From NCBI RefSeq assembly GCF_965363235.1, contig NC_134847.1:53848439-53912438 (forward strand): a stretch of 64,000 nt of DNA, read 5' to 3'. Under the pieces are notes generated by a model that saw only the letters and a list, made by a program, of their open reading frames with translations, was not told where the DNA came from and ran no database searches. The position numbers were made by a program, and so were the translations under genes. The stretch's first letter is position 1, and each line of letters opens with the position of its first letter. Below are positions 1 to 12,773 of the stretch, one piece after another. The DNA comes from Mytilus galloprovincialis. Taxonomy: Eukaryota > Mollusca > Bivalvia > Mytilida > Mytilidae.

Positions 1-85
1 CTAAGATCAATGGAAGTGATCACTGAATAGAATTACCGTTTAGCTAACTGCTTTATGAATGTTATTTCTGAATTAAATTATTGTT

Positions 86-313
86 GATTGATGAATGTGA
101 TCACTGAATGAAATTACTGTTAAGAACGATTGAAGTAATCACTGAATGAAATTACTGTTAAGATTGATTGAAGTGATCACTGAATGAAATAACTGTTAAG
201 ATTGATTGAAGTGATCACTGAATGAAATTACTGTTAAGATTGATTGAAGTGATCACTGAATGAAATTACTGTTAAGATTGATTGAAGTGATCACTGAATG
301 AAATTACTGTTAA
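86..313. repeat. Tandem repeat, six 38-bp units
   Basis: Six consecutive 38-bp units begin at 86, 124, 162, 200, 238 and 276. The last four are nearly identical and the first two are more diverged. Each unit contains a TGATCA-type palindrome (AGTGATCACT) followed by GAATGAAATTACTG. A further diverged partial copy lies at about 1-40. There is no ORF. It reads as a local minisatellite with fresh homogenisation at its right end. Confidence 0.9.
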
Positions 314-596
314 GATCAATGATTGGAATAACTGGATTCCCTGGAGATACGACAAAAATGATATTGGTGGAAATGAATTCAATTATATTTGTATTGGTTG
401 ATTTGGTTGAAGCGATTTCTTAATATAGAATGATAGCATGTTCCGATCTAAGGCTTCTACGTCTCTACAATAGTTTGAAGTAGAAACGATGTTTGTTAAA
501 TTTGAAAGTTGATTACAACTGCATACTATTTCGATTTGTAATAAGATACAAATTCAGCTACGTTTATATTTGTTCATTCTAATTATGCCACGTGCA

Positions 597-880
597 CACG
601 TACATTTAACTCGAATCGAATGAGAATCAAATTCGCTAATCGCGTTCACACACTCTTATTTTTTAATTCGAATTGGCACATTCGAATTATCCAATTCGCA
701 TAAGAAAAACGTATTTGTTACTGAATACGAATTAAAAGTTATCGTCGTAAGGGCAGTAAAGCGGATTTGACGCGCGTTTCAATTCGAATTAGAATTGACG
801 TTAGGACGTAAAACCTTTCAAATGAGAACTAAGCTAATTTGAATTAGTTAATACGAATCGAATTCGAATTAACTCAGCAT
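597..880. repeat. TTCGAATT-rich stretch, possible degraded mobile element
   Basis: About ten occurrences of ATTCGAATT, GAATTCGAATT or near variants lie in both orientations within roughly 280 bp. The stretch also has CpG-containing words (ACGCGCG, CGTCGTAAG) that stand out from the AT-rich surroundings. Words at the left end (TTAACTCGAATCGAATGAG) loosely resemble the reverse complement of the right end. That suggests an old inverted-repeat element, but no target-site duplication is clear. The following 881-1325, up to gene 1, shows nothing recognisable. Confidence 0.4.
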
Positions 881-1325
881 TATATAATAACTGACTAAGC
901 TACCTGCATACTAATTGGCAATACAATTTGGATTGATTTAATACATGCAGTTATTACTTTCGATTTACTAGTAATTTATCTATTTTTTTTAAATTAAATT
1001 TCTATTCAACATACAACTAGTTGGGATTTAAAAACTGTCTAAATTCATATATCGTTTGGGTTTTAAAATATCAAATCCCATCAAATATGTATCTAGTAAT
1101 TTTTTTACCTCATGCAGTACACTGCTGTACATATTGTATGTGTTATTGGTAATCATTGAAAACTCCCAAAGCTAACAAATTGATACAGATATTTCATCGA
1201 TTTGAATATTCATTATGTATATTATAGATTAAGGACAGAAATGATAATACGAGAGATAAACAAACAACATTCTATTTTTAGAAGAAAATGTACTAGATAA
1301 ATAGTACGTTATTATTTATAACGAA

Positions 1326-4300
1326 ATGGCGACAAGGACAGTACAACTTGGTACACAAATGGTGGAGTTTCCATCAGATAGGCTACAGCAGCTTGAAGAT
1401 TGCAATCACTTGTTATCTGATGTAGAGGCGTTACACAAGGAAATACAAACAAAAGGGTATTGATTTTCTTGTTTTTATTTATATACATAGTATATGCATA
1501 TATTTATAAGTACTATCACACTCTATGATTCTTTGTGTAAACATACATTTCAGCTTATATATTTTCTTGCCTAGTTGAGATTAGTGCATACTACAGCTTC
1601 TCCAGTTCATAGTTATCAAATATACATATGATTAGGACAACTAGCAAATAAATTCATAGCAACACAAGTTTGTCCAGTGGCAAACATTACTGCATGATTT
1701 CAGGACGAGAGTATGCTATACACTCAGGTTAACTGTAACTGGTCTGAAATGGACAATTGGTTAGAAAAAACTTATCACAGATACCACTAAATAGTTCACG
1801 CAGAATATCACTTATCAGTATATGAACTAGTATGGACTTCAAGATACATGCATATGAGTGGTATATGCATAGTATGAAACTCTCCTATATATCACAGACT
1901 GTGAACGTCAAGATGTTCTGATAAACAGTGTAAATTATGCAAACAATACGAAGTAAAATCACAAAACAATACTGAACTCTGAGGAGAATTCAGAACGGAA
2001 AGTCCCTTATCAAATGTCAAAATCAAAAGCTCAAACACACCAAACGTATGGACAACTGTCAAATTCCTGTTTCAATATGATGATTTCTTCTTGGTTGTAT
2101 ATTAAGGAAGCGAGATACATGTATAACATCTGCAAGGATAACCAACAGAGACGATAGCATGCACTCCACACGAATATAATTTGAAATACATAAAATAAAT
2201 GTGTTCTCATTCGCCTCTGTCGCAAGACAAGGCGTTCTCGATGAAAGAAAGGGAATATGTAACACGGAGTGCATACAAACCATGAGGGTAAAGATAACAT
2301 AAAAGCTTTATTTTGAGTAGGCATAGTAGACAAACAAGGACATAACGTAAGCTTTAATGGGATTTTAACCGATTTTGTATTATAGTTTTAAAAATCGACT
2401 ATTTTTAATTCCTTGACAGATACTTATTTATTCGGGGTTTACATGACCGACAAGAAGTACTCAATGCACGACAAACAGTACTAGAATACGTCAAAGAACA
2501 AGGCAATGGAAAATTAGTTGACCCTTGGCCTGAGGGAGTATTGGAGGCTAGATGTGGTCAAGGATGTATACCATTTATGGAGGTAAGTATAGTGTTATCT
2601 TATGATAAATTTGTATCAAAGGGCGATAGTGGGGTGTCGTGGTACTGTTGGTTTATTTTCAACTGTATGCTTTGTAGAGAAGGAGCTGATGTGTTTCACA
2701 ATTGTTTTATCCGTTACGGTCTAGTGAAATGTCCGATCTAAAACTTAACTGATGTCTGCTATGTTGTAATCCTTCCTTATTCTTATGAATCAGTGCCACT
2801 TTAATGAAGTTAGATTTGACCGAGAACAACCAATTTACCACAAGAGCAAATAAAGATGTAGAGTTCACGTCTGTTTCAAAACGGTTTATTCCTTCAATGC
2901 CAACATCATTTGATCTACCAACAATTTACCTGTAAAATTATGTTGGCGTTCGAGGAATAGGTGCAAGTAGTTATCACAACAAAAGTGCATGCTTATCAAA
3001 ACAATTATACTAATTAAACAGAAACTTTAAGGTAAATTCTAGGTAGCTAAATCACATTCATGTTTGTAAAGTTGTTGAAAATCATTTTTTGCTGCAACTG
3101 CTTAAACCAGTATGCTCTTCTCTAAAAATAAAACTTCGAAATGTATTGCATTACAAAGTCTTTGGACTTGGATACTTTTTTCCAATATTTCTATAGTTGT
3201 GTTTGCTGTTATATCCTCATGTTGAATTTCTCGAAACTTTGTATGAATGTTAGATTACTATGTTTTATTTTGTTCAGTTGTTCAGGATATTTTTCTTGGG
3301 TATAATATTACACCCTTTTTTATTCATTGTAAGTCATTTATAAAATATTGTTCAGGTGTTTGTTATGTTGGCAATTCATCAGAATTCTTGTTACCCTATT
3401 TTATGGACTTGAAATTTTGTAGAGTTATATGGAGGATATTCTCATACTTTTTCATAGCATAAAAAGAAGAAAATTTTGAACAGTATTTATTTGTTTGTAG
3501 ACAGAGAACGATGACCTATAGTTGTTTATTTCTGTGTCATTTTGGTCTCTTGTGGAGAGTTGTCTCATTGGCAATCATACCACATCTTCTATTTTTTATA
3601 TACAGAAAACAATACATATAACCTAAGTAAACATTGACAAAAAGCACAAATCTTCATATGTGATCTGATAATTATTGTTGAATATTTTATACAAGCAATT
3701 TCCACATTTAAGAGTCTATTACAAGTGTAAAGTTTAACTTATTGTGAAAAATTCATGTTATAAGTAGTTCATACTAACTAATAAAATATTTAAAATGATA
3801 TGGATTTAAATAAATATTTAATATCCTTTTTAATTTGAAATAATTGTATTTAACTCTATTTTTTTTATTTTTTTTAAAACATGTCTTATGTTAATAAACC
3901 TTTCCATTCCTAAATTATTTTTTTTAATAAAAAGTAATAAAAAATGTTTTTATTTTCTTTATTATATTTTGAAAATTCATGATAATTGTAACCTCAAAAT
4001 TTACTTTCTTCTTATCAAAAAGTGATAAAATGTTGCAATTTTATCAATTTCTCTAAAAAAAATTACATTTAAATACTTATAAAATGATTAAAATAGTTAT
4101 GAAAACACCTATTGTTCTTATATAAACATCTATTGAAATATTTTTGTTGGCGTTCCAGGAATAGGTAACATATAAAATGTTGGCATTCGAGGAAGACACC
4201 TTCAAAACAACACAGCAACACATTTATAAGTAAACAAACGGTTTCTATAGTAATAGACAAGTGTCTATAACATATATATAACTATCAATCACCCTGATTC

Positions 4301-7300
4301 TGGATTAGAGACTTCCAAACCCAGCTAACACACAATATTTTCATGATATTATTGTTTGTCAAAATTATTTACCAAAAAATATTTTATAGACATTTTTTTT
4401 ACATCAGAAATTATGCATGAATGACATTTTAACAATAATATTTCATCCCAATGTTTCATTGCTAATATAAAAACATTTTTTGTTAATATTTTTTTATAAT
4501 AAATAAATAAATATTCTTTGCTGATGTTTTTAAAATGTTAAATAGACAGTTTTATAAATGACAACAATTGTATTATGAGGAGATATTTCTTTGCAATATT
4601 CAATCAATATCTGATGGACATTTTTATATTACATTTAATATATATATTTTTTAGATGTGTAAAAGAAATATTCATAAAACATTTTTGATTAATATCTATG
4701 TAAAGCATAGGCTGATGTATAATAAAATATCTTTTTGATGTAACATCAATATAATTTTCTTATCCTAATTAAAAATATAAAAATGGTAATATCTAATGAA
4801 TATTTCAATAACATCATAACAATATATTTTTTCGATTTTATTTAGAAAATATTAGTTAAAAACTGTTTCATAAACGTTTTAAGATAATATGTTTAATAGA
4901 TATTTGTAAGATGTATGCTAGAAATGCTTTCCAAATGTTTGTTAGTGATATTTGAGTGAAGCACATGTTTGATATGAAAAGAGAAATATTTTATAAACAT
5001 TTTTACATAATATTTCTAATTGATATTTGTAAGATGTACGACAAATGTTTTTCTAATGTTTGTAAGTGATATTTGTGTGAAGCCCATGTTTGATATGAAA
5101 AAGGAAATATTTTTTATATAATTTTTTAATCAGATTAACATGAATGTCTCCTCATTTTTGATAGAAAAGTTTTAATAATTCTAATCTAACTTAGACGAAA
5201 ATTCCAATCAAATCAAAAGAAAAATTATCTTGCGAATAACGATTGTGTTTGAAGAGCATTGAGGACTCAGTAAAAATCAAATGATAAATTCATACCAAAA
5301 GGACTACGATAATCTGTGCATAGAACTAAAAAATCTTTGTATTTTGCCTAATTCAAAGTTTTTAAAACAGTGTTTGTAAAAAAATATCATTGATATTTCA
5401 TGCCAATAAAGAAATATAAGCCAACATTGTGCCAACAATATGCCAACGTATTAGGTACTTATCTCCCCCCTTTATACCACATAATTAAAAATTTATTTTT
5501 TATATTATTTCAACGTTCTAACAGAAAAATGTGCTCTTCATTCTCTTTATCTAACATTTTCAAATCTGTGTAGTCATTTAAATGTATTTACCTAAATGAT
5601 TGAATAATTTCATGCACAAACAAAAAATATTTAAAACCAGCCCAAAACAACAAATACAATTTGAATATATTTTAATTTTTTTCATCTGATCTTAAATCAA
5701 GATATCATTGACACGAGTGAATTTTCATGCTCTCCAATAGCGTTGTGAAACTACTGAAAAATTATATAAAATCTACTAGTTGATTTTATGAGTAGATTAA
5801 AAAACATTCAATTCAATGCATCAACTTATTATTAAAATAGCATATGGTTGTAGACTGTATTTAAAAACCATTTGGTTGACATCCATAAAACATATCCTAT
5901 AGACATAAGAAGAATATGTTGTCCAGATGTTTGAAAGGTGTCTGGATATTTTCAATTGACACTGAATAATATCAAAGTTATGTTATTTCAATATAAAATC
6001 AAGATATTTAAAAATAATGCTCTTGAAACATTCAGAACAAATATTTCCAGAAAATATGTTATTTACATGAGTAAAGCCAGACATATCACTTCAAAAACAT
6101 GTTTTTGAATGATATTTTGGTGACATTTTGCAATATATTTTAAAAATATCAATAAAATGTTTTGTTGCTACCTGGGAAGATTTGCATCAACATAAATTTG
6201 TTAAAAGAAAACAAATGAAATATGACTATGGACATCAGTTTACGAGGTTCCTGACTTAAGGCAGATGCATTACAATTTTTTAAAGGATTTCTTTTCTGTA
6301 AGCATTAAATCGTGTCCTTATTTTTTTTTTTTAGAGAAAAACAGCAGGTACATATAAAAATTACACAAAAAACAGTTCGTCCCCATAGTCATGAAATGAG
6401 TACTTACTACATAAATTTATACCAGGACAATTATCAAAAATATTTGACGTGCAGTATAACAACAGCCAACCGACTGATCCGAGAAAATATTAACCCACTG
6501 TTCAAGCAAGGATTTGTATTATATAGTATTAAAGTTGTATAGTAAAACTTACTATATTCAAGCAGTATTCAAAAATTAAAATTAAAGAAATGACGCATTT
6601 GTATGGTTGTCTTTTTAATGGAACTAGTGACACAATTTATCTATTGGTCAGCATTGTTTGAAATTTCTAAACATATTTAAAATAAGCTGTTTATGTGTAA
6701 ATGTTTCAGGGAGACAGAAAAATAACACATGCAGAAAATATTCAAAAAGTTTTGGAAGGTCCTAGACGTAAGTTTATATATATATATATATATATACCCC
6801 AGTGTAATACACAATTATATAGATCTATAACTTTTAGATTTGAATTCCACATTTGGCATGGAAATCGAACAGACTTATTTCTTTAAAAAATATATGAATT
6901 GTCAAGGCAAAAATAAATTGTTCGAACATTTCTGAAAACTGTCACAATGAAAACAAGAACTATCTTTAAAAAAGATATCCGACGTATTTAAAATTGCGTA
7001 TATGTTTAAAACTATAATTTCAATAACCTTCAGAAGCACAAAGATACCATTTAAATAACGTTTTCTCTGTTTGTGTTCAGTTTTCTCGGTCCTCGTATCT
7101 TTCTGTTTACATTCACCAAAACCCCGCGGAAATCTCACATGCGTAGGTGCGTTCTAAAAGTCATGTACGTTCGTACAACAAAGTTTACATTAAAAATTAT
7201 ATAATTGTCCCGAATAATCAGCTGTCACGGATGCAAAGAGCTATTGGAGAAACAATTATTTTTTATAAAAATATAAATCTTTGTAAGATCTAGTTCAAAT

Positions 7301-10300
7301 ATTTATAGTTTTTCACTTGCTTTCCATCACGACATAATTAACGAGACGTGTTTTCAAACACAACCAAATCACCCACCATGACAGTGCTCATTTTGTCCAA
7401 TCACAGAAAGGATTTTCGAGCATGCGTATTCTGTTGCCATAGTTAAGCGTCCTTAAGTTCAAAGGGCACAAACCGAAACTATACCGATTACGTCGGAAAA
7501 AATAGCTAGACATAAAATTAATAATGTATATTTATGTTGACTTTCAAAACTAGAGGCTCTCAAGAGCCTGTATCGCTCACCTGATTCTACTTGGGTTTTT
7601 GAAATCATATAAAAAAATATAAAATTTGGCTAAAAGTGACAACACAACCTCATTTATAAGGAAAGGAACATGTTTAATTTCATTCAAAAGTCCCCCACTG
7701 GCGGCCATCTTGGATGACGGATCGGCTACAAAGTAACAACACTTGGTCAGCACCTCATAAGGAACATTCATGCCATGTTTGGTTTTATTCCATTCAGTGG
7801 TTCTCTAAAAGAAGTCATTTGTATGCATTTCCCATAGGGTCCTATGTTAAACTAAGTCCCCTGCTGGCGGCCATCTTGGATGATGGATCGGCTAAAAAGT
7901 AACAACACTTGGTCAGCACCTCATAAGGAACATTCATGCAATGTTTGGTTTTATTCCATTCAGTGGTTCTCTAAAAGAAGTCATTTGTATGCATTTCCCA
8001 TATGGTGCTGACCAAGTGTTGTTACTTTGTAGCCGATCCATTATCCAAGATTGCCGCCAGCGGGGGTCCTATGTTAAACTAAGTCCCCCGCTGGCGGCAA
8101 TCTTGGATAATGGATCGGCTACAAAGTAACAACACTTGGTCAGCACCACATTAGGAACATTCATGCCATGTTTGATTTCATTCCATTCAGTGGTTCTCTA
8201 AAAGAAGTCATTTGTATGCATTTCCCATAGGGTCCTATGTTAAACTAAGTCCCACGCTGGCGGCCATCTTGGATGATGGATCAGCTACAAAGTAACAACA
8301 CTTGGTCAGCACCACATAAGGAACATTCATGCTATGTTTGGTTTCATTCCATTTAGTGGTTCTCTAGAAGAAGTCATTTGTATGCATTTCCCATAGGGTC
8401 CTATGTTAAACTAAGTCCCCCGCTGGCGGCCATCTTGGATGATGGATCGGCTACAAAGTAACAACACTTGGTCAGCATCCCATAAGGAACATTCATGCTA
8501 TGTTTGGTTTTATTCCATTCAGTGGTTCTCTAAAAAAAAGTCATTTGTATGCATTTCCCATAGGGTCCTATGTTAAACTAAGTCCCCGGCTGGCGGCCAT
8601 CTTGGATGATGGATCAGCAACAAAGTAACAACACTTGGTCAGCACCTCATAAGGAACATTCATGCCAGTTTGGTTTCATTCCATTCAGTGGTTCTCTAAA
8701 AGAAGTCATTTGTATGCATTTCCCATAGGGTCCTATGTTAAACTAAGTCCCCCGCTGGCGGCCATCTTGGATGATGGATCGGCTACAAAGTAACAACACT
8801 TGGTCAGCACCCCATAAGGAACATTCATGCTATGTTTGGTTTTATTCCATTCAGTGGTTCTCTAAAAGAAGTCATTTGTATGCATTTCCCATAGGGTCCT
8901 ATGTTAAACTAAGTCCCCTGCTGGCGGCCATCTTTGATGATGGATCGGCTACAAAGTAACAACACTTGGTCAGCACCACATAAGGAACATTCATGCTATG
9001 TTTGGTTTCATTCCATTCAGTGGTTCACTAGAAGAAGTCATTTGTATGCATTTCCAATAGGGTCCTATGTTAAACTAAGTCCCCGCTGGTGGCCATCTTG
9101 GATAATGGATCGGCTACAAAGTAACAACACTTGGTCAGCACTCCATAAGGAACATTCATGCTATGTTTGGTTTCATTCCATTTAGTGGTTCTCTAGAAGA
9201 AGTCATTTGTATGCATTTCCCATAGGGTCCTATGTTAAACTAAGTCCCCCGCTGGCGGCCATATTGGATAATGGATCGGCTACAAAGTAACAACACTTGG
9301 TCAGCACCCCATAAGGATAATTCATGCTATGTTTGGTTTTATTCCATTCAGTGGTTCTCTAAAAGAAGTCATTTGTATGCATTTCCCATAGGGTCCTATG
9401 TTAAACTAAGTCCAAAGCTGGCGGCCATCTTGGATGATGGATCGGCAACAAAGTAACAACACTTGGTCAGCACCTCATAAGGAACATTCATGCCATGTTT
9501 GGTTTCATTCCATTCAGTGGTTCTCTAGAAGAAGTTCAAAATTTAAATTGTTAACGACGACGACGACGGACGACGGACGCCAAGTGGTGAGAAAAGCTCA
9601 CTTGGCCCTTCGGGCCAGGTGAGCTAAAAATAGGTGTAGGGAGGATGTGAAAATCTATAACTATTTCAAATTATAGAATTACGATGTTCAAGCTATTTAA
9701 ACCTGTTATTATATCTCTTTTTACCAGTTTATCATTCCATATTTTTTTAATTACAGCAAAGGAATTCTTCAGAAGATTTCTGGGAGAGGAACCAAGAACT
9801 TTTGATTTTAAATGGTTAAGGTATGAAGTAAGTTTTCTGTAAGAATCATCAATGATCTACATATAGTTGTGAATTTTAAGTTAAGAGTTTAAGCTGTTGT
9901 TTGAATTTGAACTTCAAGTGTAATTTATACATAATATGTGTTGTTTTAAGACCTTTTAATGTATAGAAAAAAACTCATAAAAAATACCAAGCTTACAATT
10001 GTATATGCCAAACCCACTTTTTGTGTACAAAATTACGCTCCAAACAAGAAAATATAAACGCCTAATAAAGAACAAAGTTAAAGGTAGCAATACACAGTTA
10101 GTAGTGTAGTTTTGCAAGTTATTGTGCAATAAAATTCATTTTTAGACATGTAGCATGAGGTCCAACTATTCTGAAGGTTTACCAAATACAATTCAAAGTT
10201 TTGTAACAGTGACTTTATCAATGATAATGCATGTCAACACAAAAGTCGTTACTGTAAATGACAATTCCATGCAGATTTAAAATTCAGCTTTCTTAGTTTG

Positions 10301-12773
10301 TGTCTTTGATATATGTGCTCTGTGTGTCGTTAAGTTTTTTTTATCACATCCCTCTTTTAAATTGATTTTTATTTTGTATTTTTCTAACAGAGGTATATAC
10401 AGAGAGGCATTCACTGGTGTGCATGTTGACCGTGTTTACATGAACAGAGGAACACCTAATCTTTACACAATGTGGACACCATTTGGGGATGTAACACTTG
10501 ATATGGGATGTTTAGCTGTATGTGAAGGATCTAATTCTCTAGAAAGGTAATGATAAAAGAACAAGTACATGTATGAGGGTCTGGATGGGGTTTTATAGAA
10601 TAGAAATAACGGGGAAAACAAGAATAGAGAATAATAATGTGTTAAAATATAATGAAAAGAGAATATAGAGGGCAAAAATAAAGAATAGAGAAAACTAGTT
10701 GAAAAAATACAGATATGAACTGGAGTTTAAACACTATTATAGTAGAGGTTCATTGCCTTCTGAAGCTTCAATTTCATCACTTACAAATTAATTCTTTTTT
10801 GAAATTTTTGTTTGGACAAAATGTAGACTGCAGCCACTTCTTGCAATAAACATTTAAAGATATACACCACATGAAATATAAACTATAACTGTCTTTCACA
10901 GAACTTTGCTTCTTTAACTAAACTGTTTTTGCATTATTTTCCAGTTTTCAATACTTCCAGAAAACATATGGACATTTAGATGTTGAAGCTGCAAAACTGA
11001 AAGGTGTGCTTTAAAACTATGTTTAACTTTTTAAATGTTACTTAATTTATGATGCATTTTATAGATATCTACACAAATATTTTTTACATATCTAATACAT
11101 TTAAATAAAAAAAGGATTATTTGAAATGGAAAATGAGCTTCTTGGATTTAACTTGCATAACATCAAGTAGAACATATTTCATGTATATTCAGGACTGCAA
11201 ATAAAATTATTGATGAATCATTCTTTTTTTACTTATTAATAACAAATAACTGGTTTAGTGGAAAAGAATGTTTAACTTTTTGTTCTTTCTTTTAGTTGCA
11301 AACATTTTTTTACACACCTGGCACACTTAAAATATTATATAAAAGCAAGATATGACTAAATTGAACATAAGAATAAGAAAGATATTGAGCAATTACCTTT
11401 TTATACTTTTAAATGTAGGAACTGGATGGTTTACTACTGATCCATGGGAAATCACAGAGAAATTTGGAGGACAATGGAAAACATCAGACTTCAAAGCAGG
11501 AGATGTGTTAATTTTTACCATGGGGTAAAACATTAAAACATTCATACTTCTGACACTCACTACCATTATCAGGGGAAGGTTTAAGAAGAGCCTAATGTTG
11601 CCCATCACCCTTATGGTTGATTTGTTTTGTTTACGAGTACACTTTTCTACTCTTTGACTTCCCTATTCTTTAAGTTGTGCCCATTTAGGACTCTAATTTT
11701 CAAAATTCTGGCTCAACTACTGACAATTTACTGCTTTTAAGTAATTTGATATTACTAAATTTTACAAGTGATGTCAGGTATGTGTCAATGAGACAGGTAG
11801 ACAGTTACACCAAAAGATCTTAAGACATCTTGTCATTACTAACATTTTCTTGGGAAATAGCAATAATATTTTCCCGAGTTCTGCTACATTATACTTATAT
11901 AAAATAGCCTCACATGATACATGTTTGAGCTGGCCAATTTGCAGCAAATAACTATGCTACACAGGTGTAGTTTATTTTTATTTTAATGATCTATGTATAG
12001 CTATTAATTAAAAGAAATAGTCCATGTACTGTATATATACAAGAAAGGATATAATACCTGAAATTTAAATTTGTTGCTTTTTTTCTTTCTTTTCAGGACA
12101 GCACACATGTCAACAGCTAACTTAACAGACTTGCTCAGAATCAGTTGTGATACAAGGTATTATAAATTAAATGTTATTTAGCTGTTTTTATTTTGATGAA
12201 AAATGGAAAAGGATGGTAATGGCTAGAATGGATAAATACCACTTCTATAGATAAATTTAGGCATTTTGATTGGCTGTTAAAGATTCATATTAATTGATAC
12301 ATGCATCACAAAATGAACCCATATTCATAATTCATGTAAACAAAAGCTGACAGTAGGTTCTCTGTTAGCTACGGAACCGTACGCAAATAGTAAAAAAAGT
12401 AACACAAGGACCCAAGAGCTACGGTTCCACAGCTAGTTCTCTGTAAGACTAGCTAATGTAATTGCATTTTTGTAGGTAGAATGAAGCAGTACCAATTTTT
12501 TTTTGCATGACAAGATGAAATTAGAAATGTTTAAGATGTGTTTTATTAAATGTATTTCATATTTGTCTGTCAATTCTTTGTTTTCAAGACAATGAATATC
12601 AAATCATTATACTTGTCTTTTTCAGATGGCAAAGAGTGAGTGAGAAAGCAGATGAAAGATACATGGGTGATAATTTTGGATCTAAGGTCAAATTTGGTCT
12701 ACAATTCAAAGACGATAAAAGTGACGAAGAAGAAGTGACAATAGAAAAATTGAAGAAGACCTGGGGCATTTAA
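1326..12773 (+). CDS. Phytanoyl-CoA dioxygenase (PhyH)-like protein, nine exons
   Basis: Predicted exons are 1326-1456, 2420-2582, 6710-6767, 9757-9820, 10391-10546, 10945-11003, 11419-11524, 12097-12156 and 12626-12773. All introns are GT..AG and the phases join without error into 945 nt, or 314 residues plus stop. The N-terminal half has the family's GYLFIRGL opening. Iron ligands of an HxD...H site are visible as H150 and D152 (GVHVDRVYMNRGT) and H249 (GTAHMSTAN). A candidate 2-oxoglutarate-binding Arg is R260 (LLRISCDTR). The family are Fe(II)/2-oxoglutarate oxygenases that hydroxylate lipids or small molecules. This protein is not close to PHYH or PHYHD1 as I know them, so the substrate is unknown. 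There is no obvious PTS1 tail (it ends TWGI). The start was chosen as the first in-frame ATG (MATRTVQLG). A possible poly(A) signal AATAAA lies at about 13303. Intron 3 holds a large repeat element. Confidence 0.85.
2883..4200. repeat. Intron 2: short inverted motifs and a mussel repeat tail
   Basis: Motifs related to TTCCT..AATGCCAACAT occur at about 2889 and, inverted, at about 2940, 4143 and 4178 (ATGTTGGCATTCGAGGAA). They look like degraded terminal repeats, but no duplication of the target could be fixed. Within the interval, about 3505-3598 carries the mussel repeat tail containing GGTCTCTTGTGGAGAG and CATACCACATCTTCT. There is no coding sequence. Confidence 0.35.
4864..5106. repeat. 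Two-copy tandem duplication of about 123 bp, intron 2
   Basis: Two adjacent diverged copies each read through GATATTTGTAAGATGTA, then AAATG..TTT, then GTGAAGC.CATGTTTGATAT. The word GATATTTGTAAGATGTA recurs after about 123 bp. The whole 4200-6180 part of intron 2 is extremely AT-rich and otherwise without features. Confidence 0.6.
7552..9625. mobile_element. Pearl-like (Helentron-associated) element with 166-bp array, intron 3
   Basis: The left end AGAGGCTCTCAAGAGCCTG is self-complementary and is followed by TATCGCTCACCT. The core is about eleven copies of a 166-bp unit; the word TCCCC.GCTGGCGGCC recurs at 7691, 7857, 8085, 8250, 8416, 8583, 8748, 8914, 9080, 9245 and 9411. Then comes an ACGACGACGACGGACGACGG microsatellite. 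The element ends in a strong hairpin (GCTCACTTGGCCC / GGGCCAGGTGAGC) followed by TAA. The same two ends in the opposite orientation bound the element at 54636-61287. This architecture of end, tandem core, ACGG-type microsatellite and terminal hairpin matches the bivalve pearl class. No transposase or helicase is encoded. Confidence 0.75.
8004..8147. repeat. Perfect 63-bp inverted repeat inside the 166-bp array
   Basis: The left arm 8004-8066 and the right arm 8085-8147 are exact reverse complements over 63 nt, with an 18-nt loop at 8067-8084. The left arm is an extra inverted copy of the start of a repeat unit; it lengthens the unit spacing here from 166 to 228 bp. Confidence 0.95.
12345..12450. 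repeat. Short dispersed repeat with GAGCTACGG motif, intron 8
   Basis: The words CGCAAATAGT..AAAAA.TAACA.AAGG.CC.AAGAGCTACGG occur here and again at about 22118-22175 near NUDC. The flanking GCTACGGAACCG and GCTACGGTTCC make this copy partly inverted. It is a small dispersed non-coding repeat of unknown class. Confidence 0.45.

Noticed and set aside
7691..9500. Regular repeats reminiscent of a CRISPR array
   Set aside because: The units are directly adjacent 166-bp copies with no unique spacers, in an intron of a eukaryotic gene.
7714..9622. Series of 60-80 codon ORFs with the repeated peptide SNNTWSAPHKEHSC
   Set aside because: They are translations of the 166-bp array. The unit is not a multiple of three, so no long frame can exist, and stops recur in every unit.
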